Source: Vulcanococcus sp.
GTDB taxonomy: Bacteria > Cyanobacteriota > Cyanobacteriia > PCC-6307 > Cyanobiaceae
Length of the DNA: 64,000 nt
Assembly (NCBI GenBank): GCA_019264575.1
Contig: JAHUZV010000022.1
Span: forward strand, 1-64,000
Direction of reading: 5' to 3'
Part shown: positions 58,051 to 64,000 of the stretch, one piece after another
Layout: the number at the start of each line of letters is the position of its first letter
How positions within the stretch are numbered: the stretch's first letter is position 1
Notes under the pieces: model-generated
Databases searched by the model: none
The model's input: only the letters and a program-made list of their open reading frames with translations
What the model was told of the DNA's origin: nothing
Made by a program: the position numbers and the translations under genes

Positions 58051-58731
58051 GTGGGTGCTGGTGTGGCAGCTGATCGTTCTGGATTGGATCATCCGATCTT
58101 TACCGAGAGCATCCGTTTGATCCGAACTGCTCTCTCCGATTCAGCCTCTAGCCATCGCTTTGCACTTGAGGGCTTCTCACAGCCTGAGCAGGAGGTGCTG
58201 CTGCGTTTGATCCACAGCAGTGGTGATTTGTCGTTGGCGCCGGTTGTGCGTTTCTCGCCTACAGCCTGTGTGGTGGGTTTGGAAGCCTTGGCTGGGGGTG
58301 CAGCCATCCTCACGGATACCGCCATGGCCGCGGCGGCGGTGGCACCGATGGCTCGTCGCACCTTTGGTAATGCCGTGCACAGCGTGCTGAATTGGGCTCC
58401 GGCTCAGGCCCCCGCGGCTGGCACCCGGGCAGCGGCGGGAATGGAGCGAGCTCTTGAGCTGCATCCCGGCGCAGTGGTGTTGATCGGCAGTGCTCCCACG
58501 GCGCTGGAGCTGCTGCTGGATCAGGTGACCGCTGGCCGCACCGCCCCCCCGGCGCTGGTGATTGGGATGCCTGTGGGCTTTGTGGGGGTGGCGGAGAGTA
58601 AGCGCCGTCTGGCTGAGAGCGGCCTTCCCCAGATTCGCCTTGACGGCAGTCGCGGTGGTGCCGGCCTCGTCGGGGCAGCGGTGAATGCGCTGTTGCGACG
58701 TGCCTGGCTGGATCAGGCTACGGCCACGTGA
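58051..58731 (+). CDS. cobH: Precorrin-8X methylmutase family protein
   Basis: CobH/CbiC moves a methyl group from C-11 to C-12 to give hydrogenobyrinate (or the cobalt form) in cobalamin synthesis. The 226-residue protein has [16 protein letters not shown] at the N-terminus, the active-site His region [13 protein letters not shown], and the C-terminal [16 protein letters not shown]. The start is probably GTG 58051 or 58063; ATG 57961 would read through the repeat-flanking spacer. The end overlaps the convergent mutS by 19 bp. Confidence 0.88.
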   Translation: MGAGVAADRSGLDHPIFTESIRLIRTALSDSASSHRFALEGFSQPEQEVLLRLIHSSGDLSLAPVVRFSPTACVVGLEALAGGAAILTDTAMAAAAVAPMARRTFGNAVHSVLNWAPAQAPAAGTRAAAGMERALELHPGAVVLIGSAPTALELLLDQVTAGRTAPPALVIGMPVGFVGVAESKRRLAESGLPQIRLDGSRGGAGLVGAAVNALLRRAWLDQATAT

Positions 58732-61469
58732 CTGTTGGCCTCAATCCGCCCCAGCACCTGGCGGGCACGCAACACCACCGCTGGCGGTACCCCCGCTAAA
58801 CGCGCCGCTTCGATGCCGTAGCTGCGGTTGGCACCACCCTTCACCACCCGGTGTAGGAAGCGCAGTTCATTGCCTGTGTCTTCAACCAACACCTGAGCAT
58901 TGGCCACGTTGGGAAGCTGGTCGGCCAGCTCGTTGAGCTCGTGGTAATGCGTGGCGAAGACGCTGCGGGCGCCAATTTCCTCCGCCAGGTATTCGGCCAC
59001 GGCCCAGGCGATCGAGAGGCCATCAAAGGTGGCGGTGCCGCGCCCGATCTCATCGAGCAACACCAGCGAGCGATGGGTGGCGTGGTGAAGGATGTTGGCC
59101 GTTTCGGCCATCTCCACCATGAAGGTGGATTGGCCGGCGGCGAGATCGTCGCCAGCTCCCACCCGCGTGAAGATGCGATCGGTGATGCCGAGCCGGGCGC
59201 TGCCGGCGGGAATCCAGCTGCCGATCTGAGCCATCAGCTGCAGCAGGCCTGTCTGCCGGAGATAACAGCTTTTGCCACTGGCGTTGGGGCCGGTGAGCAC
59301 GATCAGGTCGGGGTTTTCAGACGTGCCTGGCGCCTGGAGTGATCCGAGCTGGATGTCGTTCGGGGTGAAGGGGGCGTCAACGAGGAGTTGCTCCACCACG
59401 GGGTGACGGCCCGCTTCGATCTGCAGCAGCCTGGCTTCGGGGCCGCTGGGATCGGTGAGCTCCGGGCAGCAGTAGTTGTTCGTGGCGGCGACCTCCGCCA
59501 GCGATGCGATTGCATCGAGTTCGGCCACTAGCCGGGCGGCCGCTCGGATGGGTGCGGCCTGCTCACCCACTTGGCTGCGCAGGTTGCAGAACAGTTCGTA
59601 TTCCCGCTGAGCGGCACGGGCCTTGAGCTGGAGGATGCGGCCTTCGCGGGCCTTGAGCTCCGGGGTGACGAAGCGCTCTTCGTTGGCGAGGGTTTGGCGG
59701 CGGATCCAGTGTTCGGGCACGGTTCGTGCCTTGGCTTTGCTCACCGCCAGGAAGTAGCCGAAGGTGCGGTGGTACTGGAGTTTGAGGGTGCTGATGCCGC
59801 TGTTGCTGCGTTCCGCTGCCTCCTGCTGCGCCAGCCAGGCCTCTTGATCGTCGAGCTGGTTGCGCAGCCCATCGAGTTGTGGATCCACGCCGTCGTGAAT
59901 CAGGCCGCCTTCGCTGAGGCTCAGCGGCGGGGTATCGAGCAGCACGTGGCGCAGTTCGGCTGCCAGGGCTTCGAGCTCAGGCCAGGGACGCGCCAGGGCC
60001 AGCAGTGGCGGGCTGCTCACGGATTTGCGCTGGCCGGCCGTGGTTTGGATCACCGCATTGCTGATCAATCCCGCCAGCTGGGGCAGACGCTCGAGGCCAT
60101 CGGCCAGGGCCACAAGATCACGGGCTGAAGCGGTGCCTGCACCGGCCCGACCCGCCAGCCGTTCGAGATCGCCCATGGGTCGCAAGAGCCGGCGTAGGGC
60201 AACCCGGAGCTGCCGGTCGTTCACCAGCTCGCTGACGCCGTTTTGCCTACCGAGAATGGCGGCGTGATCCACCAGCGGAGCTTCGATCCAGCGGCGCAGG
60301 CAGCGCCCGCCCATGGCGGTGTGGGTGCGATCGAGGGCCCACAGCAGCGAACCGTGTAGGCCTCCCCCCAGCTGGGTGCGGGTGAGTTCGAGGTTGCGGC
60401 GGGTGGCGGCATCGAGCACCAGCTGATCGCCCGCTTGCCAGGTGGTGGGCAGCTCGAGCGGCACACAGGTGCCGGGCTGGGTGTCGTCGAGATAGCGCAA
60501 GAGCCCGCCGGCAGCCCGAAGCCCCAAGGGCATCTCGCCTAGCCCCAGACCATCGAGGCTGGCCAGCCGGAAGCGCTGCAGCAGGGTGGTGCGCGCCTCT
60601 GGTGCTGTGAAGGGGGTGCGGGGCATTGCCGTGAGCCGCAGAGCATCGGGGCACCAACTGGGTTCTCCCTCACCAGGCCAGAGCACCTCGGCGGCTTCCA
60701 CTTGCAGCAGCTCTTGATGCAGCAGATCGCTGCCATCGCGCTCGGTGACGCGGAATTCGCCGGTGCTCACATCGGCCACCGCCAGGCCCCAGCGCGACTG
60801 TTCGCACACCACGGCACACAGCCAGTTGTTGCGGCGGGCACTCAGCAGCCCTTCTTCCAGCACGGTGCCCGGCGTGAGCACGCGGGTGATTTCGCGCTTC
60901 AGCAGGGCGCCCTTGGCTGGGGTTGTCTCCACCTGATCGCAGAGGGCCACGCTCAGCCCGAGGCCCACGAGCTCGGCGCAGTAGCGCTCGGCGGCATGGT
61001 GGGGGATGCCCGCCATCGGCACCCTCCCGATCGCCTTGCCTCCTTCTTTGCCCGTGAGGGTTAGCTCAAGCAGGCGTGAGAGCTGAATCGCGTCTTCGAA
61101 GAAGCACTCGAAGAAGTCGCCCAGGCGGTAGAGCAGTACCCGCTCGGGGTGGGCCGCCTTGAGTTCCACGTAGTGACGCAGCATCGGCGTGAGCTGCTCG
61201 GCATCCACCAGGCTGTGGTGATGCCAGGGGGGGAGATCGCTGTCGTCGCTAGCCGTTCGCTCAGCGGGAGCAGGGGTTGGTTGCTCTTGTTCTTTGGCTG
61301 GGCTTCGGCGCCTCGGTCGGCGGTTGGCGTCCTCGGTGAGAGCGTCCTCATCGAGCAGTGCAGAGTTCGCCTCCGGGTCCGTCTTGCCGGCCTGCGTCTC
61401 GGCTGGTTCCACCGCAAACAGCAGTCCCTGCAGGGCCAGTTCCGGCTGCTGCGGGGAGGATGCGGCCAA
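58713..61469 (-). CDS. mutS: DNA mismatch repair protein MutS
   Basis: MutS recognises mismatches and starts repair. The 918-residue protein has an N-terminal disordered extension of about 80 residues. The mismatch-binding domain follows with the Phe-x-Glu element ([13 protein letters not shown]), then the core, the clamp, and the ATPase domain with Walker A ([10 protein letters not shown]), Walker B ([11 protein letters not shown]) and ATHYHEL. It is longer than the E. coli protein because of the N-terminal tail. It is divergent from psbZ; repeat copy F lies about 97 bp upstream of its start. Confidence 0.96.
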   Translation of the reverse strand: MAASSPQQPELALQGLLFAVEPAETQAGKTDPEANSALLDEDALTEDANRRPRRRSPAKEQEQPTPAPAERTASDDSDLPPWHHHSLVDAEQLTPMLRHYVELKAAHPERVLLYRLGDFFECFFEDAIQLSRLLELTLTGKEGGKAIGRVPMAGIPHHAAERYCAELVGLGLSVALCDQVETTPAKGALLKREITRVLTPGTVLEEGLLSARRNNWLCAVVCEQSRWGLAVADVSTGEFRVTERDGSDLLHQELLQVEAAEVLWPGEGEPSWCPDALRLTAMPRTPFTAPEARTTLLQRFRLASLDGLGLGEMPLGLRAAGGLLRYLDDTQPGTCVPLELPTTWQAGDQLVLDAATRRNLELTRTQLGGGLHGSLLWALDRTHTAMGGRCLRRWIEAPLVDHAAILGRQNGVSELVNDRQLRVALRRLLRPMGDLERLAGRAGAGTASARDLVALADGLERLPQLAGLISNAVIQTTAGQRKSVSSPPLLALARPWPELEALAAELRHVLLDTPPLSLSEGGLIHDGVDPQLDGLRNQLDDQEAWLAQQEAAERSNSGISTLKLQYHRTFGYFLAVSKAKARTVPEHWIRRQTLANEERFVTPELKAREGRILQLKARAAQREYELFCNLRSQVGEQAAPIRAAARLVAELDAIASLAEVAATNNYCCPELTDPSGPEARLLQIEAGRHPVVEQLLVDAPFTPNDIQLGSLQAPGTSENPDLIVLTGPNASGKSCYLRQTGLLQLMAQIGSWIPAGSARLGITDRIFTRVGAGDDLAAGQSTFMVEMAETANILHHATHRSLVLLDEIGRGTATFDGLSIAWAVAEYLAEEIGARSVFATHYHELNELADQLPNVANAQVLVEDTGNELRFLHRVVKGGANRSYGIEAARLAGVPPAVVLRARQVLGRIEANSHVAVA

Positions 61470-61565
61470 GACAGCTGGGCGGGCCTTCGAGCGTAAGTGG
61501 CTCAGCGCGAGATCTCTGCCTGGCGGCCTTGTTCTCGGTGCTTCAAGTGGATCGGTTCGAGTGGT

Positions 61566-61602
61566 GTCCTGAATTCCGTACAGACTGTTCAGAATCCCGG
61601 AC
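61566..61602. repeat. 37-bp dispersed palindrome, copy F (mutS-psbZ spacer)
   Basis: Left arm GTCCTGAATTCCGTACAG, a central A, right arm CTGTTCAGAATCCCGGAC. This is the copy closest to copy A in ftsY. It lies in the 257-bp divergent spacer between mutS and psbZ. That spacer holds no other gene; the psbZ and mutS promoters must be there but no clear -10/-35 pair stands out. Confidence 0.85.
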
Positions 61603-61726
61603 GGTCGCGCGTGTCAAAACTTGTGTGCGGGCCACAACTTGTGAAGGATCCTGTTCTGCCCCGCCGCTCGCCCTGAACCTGCGTGGGAGAATCCTCCAAC
61701 TGCTCGGCCGGCGCCGCCGCTGTTCC

Positions 61727-61915
61727 ATGACGATCCTCAACACCCTCACCGTTCTGGCTCTGGTGGTGATGTCGTTCGCCCTGATCGTGGCCGTTCCCGT
61801 GCTGTACGCCAGCGAAGACACCAGCGGCCGCTCGAACCGCCTGATCCTGCTGGGCGGTCTGGCCTGGGTTGCCTTGGTTCTGGTGAATTGGGGCATGAGC
61901 TTCTTCGTGGTCTGA
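61727..61915 (+). CDS. psbZ: Photosystem II reaction centre protein Z
   Basis: PsbZ (62 residues) is a two-helix thylakoid membrane subunit of photosystem II that stabilises the supercomplex. The sequence has two membrane spans (LNTLTVLALVVMSFALIVAVP and ILLGGLAWVALVLVNWGMSFFVV) with the lumenal loop between them, and the length matches the family. The ATG at 61727 is the start; a longer open frame upstream has no similarity. ribH follows after a 50-bp spacer on the same strand. Confidence 0.95.
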   Translation: MTILNTLTVLALVVMSFALIVAVPVLYASEDTSGRSNRLILLGGLAWVALVLVNWGMSFFVV

Positions 61916-61965
61916 AGGCCCGATCCACACATTCGTAGGCTGAACCCAGTGCAAGGCCAGCCCGC

Positions 61966-62445
61966 GTGACCGTTTTTGAAGGACAGTTCGTTGGTGCCCA
62001 GTCGCTGCGAGTCGCGATTGTGGTGGCCCGCTTTAACGATCTGGTCACCGCCAAGCTGCTGAGCGGCTGTCTGGATTGCCTCTCGCGCCACGGCATCGAC
62101 ACCTCGCCCAGCAGTACCCAGCTCGACACCGCCTGGGTGCCCGGCAGTTTTGAGATCCCGCTGGTGGCCCAGAAGCTCGCTGCCAGCGGCCGCTACCAGG
62201 TGGTGATCACACTCGGTGCTGTGATCCGCGGCGACACACCCCACTTCGATGTGGTGGTGGCTGAGGTGAGCAAGGGTGTGGCCGCCGTGAGCCGCGATAC
62301 CGGTGTCCCCGTGATCTTCGGAGTGCTCACCACCGACACGATGCAGCAGGCGCTCGAGCGCGCTGGCATCAAGAGCAACCTGGGCTGGAGCTACGGCCTG
62401 CAGGCGATCGAGATGGGCAGCCTGATGGCAGCGCTGCCGGGCTGA
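61966..62445 (+). CDS. ribH: 6,7-dimethyl-8-ribityllumazine synthase
   Basis: RibH condenses a ribitylaminouracil and a 3,4-dihydroxy-2-butanone phosphate in riboflavin synthesis and forms icosahedral or pentameric shells. The 159-residue protein has the substrate-binding [26 protein letters not shown] and the catalytic His in [15 protein letters not shown]. The start is GTG 61966. Its 3' end overlaps the convergent aspartic-protease gene by 77 bp. Confidence 0.95.
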   Translation: MTVFEGQFVGAQSLRVAIVVARFNDLVTAKLLSGCLDCLSRHGIDTSPSSTQLDTAWVPGSFEIPLVAQKLAASGRYQVVITLGAVIRGDTPHFDVVVAEVSKGVAAVSRDTGVPVIFGVLTTDTMQQALERAGIKSNLGWSYGLQAIEMGSLMAALPG

Positions 62446-62827
62446 GCACCTTCGCCACGCTTAGGGGCAGGTTCGGGTTTTCGGGATTCACGCTGAGTCG
62501 CTGCAGCTGTGGTTGCAGCACGAGGTCCATGTCTTCCATCGGGATCGCGCCCAGCAGCACCTCATCTCCCAGCACCATCGCGCCGGTGAAGCAGCGGCGA
62601 TTGGCGAAGCGCACCTCCACTGGGCCCATGTAGGGCACGCTGCGGCGGCGCCCATCGGCTAACACCACTTCTCGGCGTTCCAGCTCCCGGAGCTGTAGCT
62701 GCAGGGCCACATGCTCGGGGATGCAGAGGTGCACCGCTCCCGAGTCGGCGAGGGCGCTCACTTCAAGGCCCTGCACCTCGGGGTTGCTGGGGTTCAGCAG
62801 CTGCAGGCTGGCGTGAATCAAGCCCAT
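62369..62827 (-). CDS. Small retropepsin-like (clan AA) aspartic protease
   Basis: This 152-residue protein has the catalytic triplet context of retropepsin-type proteases ([21 protein letters not shown]), followed by strand-rich segments ([51 protein letters not shown]). Such single-domain members work as homodimers; the substrate here is unknown. The family text seems to end near SVAK, and the last 23 residues (from VLSPAALP onwards) look like a read-through past the usual stop into the antisense of ribH. No export signal is seen. Confidence 0.8.
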   Translation of the reverse strand: MGLIHASLQLLNPSNPEVQGLEVSALADSGAVHLCIPEHVALQLQLRELERREVVLADGRRRSVPYMGPVEVRFANRRCFTGAMVLGDEVLLGAIPMEDMDLVLQPQLQRLSVNPENPNLPLSVAKVLSPAALPSGCPSRSPAGRSSSPGCS

Positions 62828-62902
62828 GGTGGCGGCGCTCCTTCAACCGTAAACGGCCTTCATCGGTTGAACACCACCGCTGTTCAAGACCCCATCACTA
62901 GT

Positions 62903-62923
62903 GGTCAGTGCATTCAACTGACC
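62903..62923. promoter_or_regulatory. Perfect inverted repeat upstream of the aspartic protease gene
   Basis: GGTCAGT, a 7-base spacer and ACTGACC form a 21-bp palindrome about 76 bp upstream of the protease start and 43 bp upstream of the candidate small RNA start. It may be an operator or part of a promoter. Confidence 0.4.
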
Positions 62924-62965
62924 CTACCCATAGTGGATGCAGGATCGGCATCGGCCATACTTGTA

Positions 62966-63021
62966 GGGCATCAATCTCCTCAAGCCAAGGGCTGCGGCAC
63001 ACGAGGCCGCAGCCCTTTTTT
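62966..63021 (+). ncRNA. Candidate small RNA with Yfr1-like layout
   Basis: No protein gene precedes the strong terminator at 62989-63021 (10-bp perfect GC stem GGGCTGCGGC/GCCGCAGCCC, 7-base loop, six T) on the plus strand, so an independent short transcript is likely. A -10-like CATACT (62956-62961) would start it near 62966, giving about 56 nt. The single-stranded part holds ATCTCCTCA, similar to the unpaired ACUCCUCACAC motif of cyanobacterial Yfr1, and it could pair with ribosome-binding sites of the GAGGAG type. The start is uncertain, there is no clear -35, and the identification with Yfr1 itself is not claimed. rfbA follows 40 bp after the terminator. Confidence 0.45.
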
Positions 63022-63060
63022 GCGGCTGTGGCACCATGCGCACGGCAGCGGCCACAGGGG

Positions 63061-63975
63061 ATGACAGCACAACGCCCGCGCAAGGGCATCATCCTGGCGG
63101 GAGGTAGCGGCACGCGCCTCCATCCGATCACCCAGGCGGTGAGCAAACAGCTGCTTCCGGTGTATGACAAGCCGATGATCTATTACCCGCTCAGCACCTT
63201 GATGCTGGCGGGAATCCGTGAGGTGTTGATCATCACCACACCGCATGATCAGGCGGCCTTCAGGCGTTTGCTTGGTGATGGCTCCGTCTGGGGCATGGAG
63301 ATTCAGTACGCCGTGCAGCCCAGCCCCGACGGCCTGGCGCAGGCCTTTCTGATCGGGGCTGAGTTTCTGGCAGGAGCCCCGGCTGCGCTGGTGCTGGGCG
63401 ACAACCTCTTCCACGGCGATACCCAGCTGGGCAGCGGCATTGCGGCCGCGGCGGGTGCCACGGTGTTTGCCTATCCCGTGCGCGATCCGGAGCGCTATGG
63501 CGTGGTGGAGTTCGACAGCACAGGCCGGGTACTCAGCATCGAGGAGAAACCCCAGAAGCCGAAGTCGCGCTACGCCGTGACCGGCCTCTATTTCTATGAC
63601 GACTCGGTGGTGGAACGGGCTCGCCTAGTGGTGCCCTCGGCCCGTGGCGAACTGGAGATCACCGATCTGAATCGCCAATACCTGGAGGAGGGGCTGCTGC
63701 AGGTGGAGCTCATGGGCCGCGGCATGGCCTGGCTGGATACCGGTACCTGCGATTCGCTGCACGAGGCCTCCAGCTACATCCGCACGTTGGAACACCGCCA
63801 GAGCCTCAAGGTGGGCTGCCCGGAGGAGGTGGCTTGGCGCATGGGCTGGATCAGCGGCGAGCGGCTGAGCGAACTGGCTCAGCCGCTCCGCAAGAGCGGT
63901 TACGGCGACTACCTCTTGCAGCTGCTCGAGCAGGATCGCCCGCGTGGTGTTGCGTCTGTTGGGGTCGCGGTCTGA
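63061..63975 (+). CDS. rfbA: Glucose-1-phosphate thymidylyltransferase
   Basis: RfbA joins dTTP and glucose-1-phosphate to dTDP-glucose, the first step of dTDP-rhamnose synthesis for cell-surface polysaccharide. The 304-residue protein has the nucleotide-binding loop [34 protein letters not shown], the metal-binding Asp in [10 protein letters not shown], and the VEEK-type segment ([23 protein letters not shown]). The start at 63061 follows the terminator; an extension upstream would read through it. Its stop overlaps the next ATG by one base. Confidence 0.94.
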   Translation: MTAQRPRKGIILAGGSGTRLHPITQAVSKQLLPVYDKPMIYYPLSTLMLAGIREVLIITTPHDQAAFRRLLGDGSVWGMEIQYAVQPSPDGLAQAFLIGAEFLAGAPAALVLGDNLFHGDTQLGSGIAAAAGATVFAYPVRDPERYGVVEFDSTGRVLSIEEKPQKPKSRYAVTGLYFYDDSVVERARLVVPSARGELEITDLNRQYLEEGLLQVELMGRGMAWLDTGTCDSLHEASSYIRTLEHRQSLKVGCPEEVAWRMGWISGERLSELAQPLRKSGYGDYLLQLLEQDRPRGVASVGVAV

Positions 63976-64000
63976 TGAACGCTGAACGGCTGAAGAGCCC
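63975..64000 (+). CDS. Start of a likely dTDP-4-dehydrorhamnose 3,5-epimerase gene (partial)
   Basis: An ATG overlaps the rfbA stop by one base (TGATG) and the frame stays open to the window edge (MNAERLKSP). The coupled position and the next gene usually found after rfbA suggest rfbC, but eight to nine residues are too few to confirm this. Confidence 0.35.

Overview
The window is GC-rich (about two thirds G+C by eye) and carries many genes on both strands. It is chromosomal DNA of a unicellular picocyanobacterium of the Synechococcus/Cyanobium group. The evidence is psbZ, a Gap2-type GAPDH, a TLP40-like lumenal cyclophilin, a cobH homologue, a Gly-rich RRM protein, and gene neighbourhoods typical of Prochlorococcus/Synechococcus (dnaN-PRC barrel-purL-purF; queG-TPR-gyrA; murC-murB; efp-accB; mutS/psbZ/ribH). 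The high GC, pilus genes and toxin-antitoxin load suggest a Cyanobium-like (subcluster 5.2) lineage. That placement is an inference.

Layout. 1-3.2 kb: end of a small conserved gene, a lipoprotein, a compact SNF2 helicase, an HNH protein and a tiny exported protein. 3.2-15.6 kb: core metabolism and housekeeping (SDR, pdxA, accB, efp, cyclophilin, thiL, gap2, murC-murB, ybaB, rsgA, tusA-like, dnaJ, grpE). 15.7-20.0 kb: a pilB-pilT-pilC motor operon. 20.0-34.3 kb: HI0933-type flavoprotein, dus, RNA-binding protein, argH, SpoIIE-type phosphatase, ftsY, nusB, DUF502, an HpsJ-like protein, queG, a TPR protein and a GyrA/ParC subunit. 34.3-42.5 kb: uvrA and recN flank an accessory island of about 3.4 kb with two vapBC loci (one broken), an Uma2 protein and orphan small ORFs. 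42.6-54.2 kb: ABC1 kinase, a DUF1400 domain protein, thrC, a candidate oriC, dnaN, a PRC-barrel protein, an inserted M10/RTX-type metalloprotease, purL and purF. 54.2-64 kb: lysC, holA, a Phd-PIN fusion gene, cobH, mutS, psbZ, ribH, an aspartic protease, a candidate small RNA, rfbA and the start of a likely rfbC.

From remembered gene orders, the block pdxA...gyrA normally follows purF in marine picocyanobacteria. Here gyrA lies next to uvrA and purF lies next to lysC, which fits one inversion spanning the origin.

The most unusual signal is a dispersed palindromic repeat of 37 bp. Six copies are recognisable, at about 27.3, 37.8, 40.0, 42.7, 57.9 and 61.6 kb. Two lie in frame inside linker segments of ftsY and the ABC1 kinase gene, and three lie beside toxin-antitoxin or small accessory genes. 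No tRNA, rRNA, CRISPR array, insertion sequence or prophage was seen.
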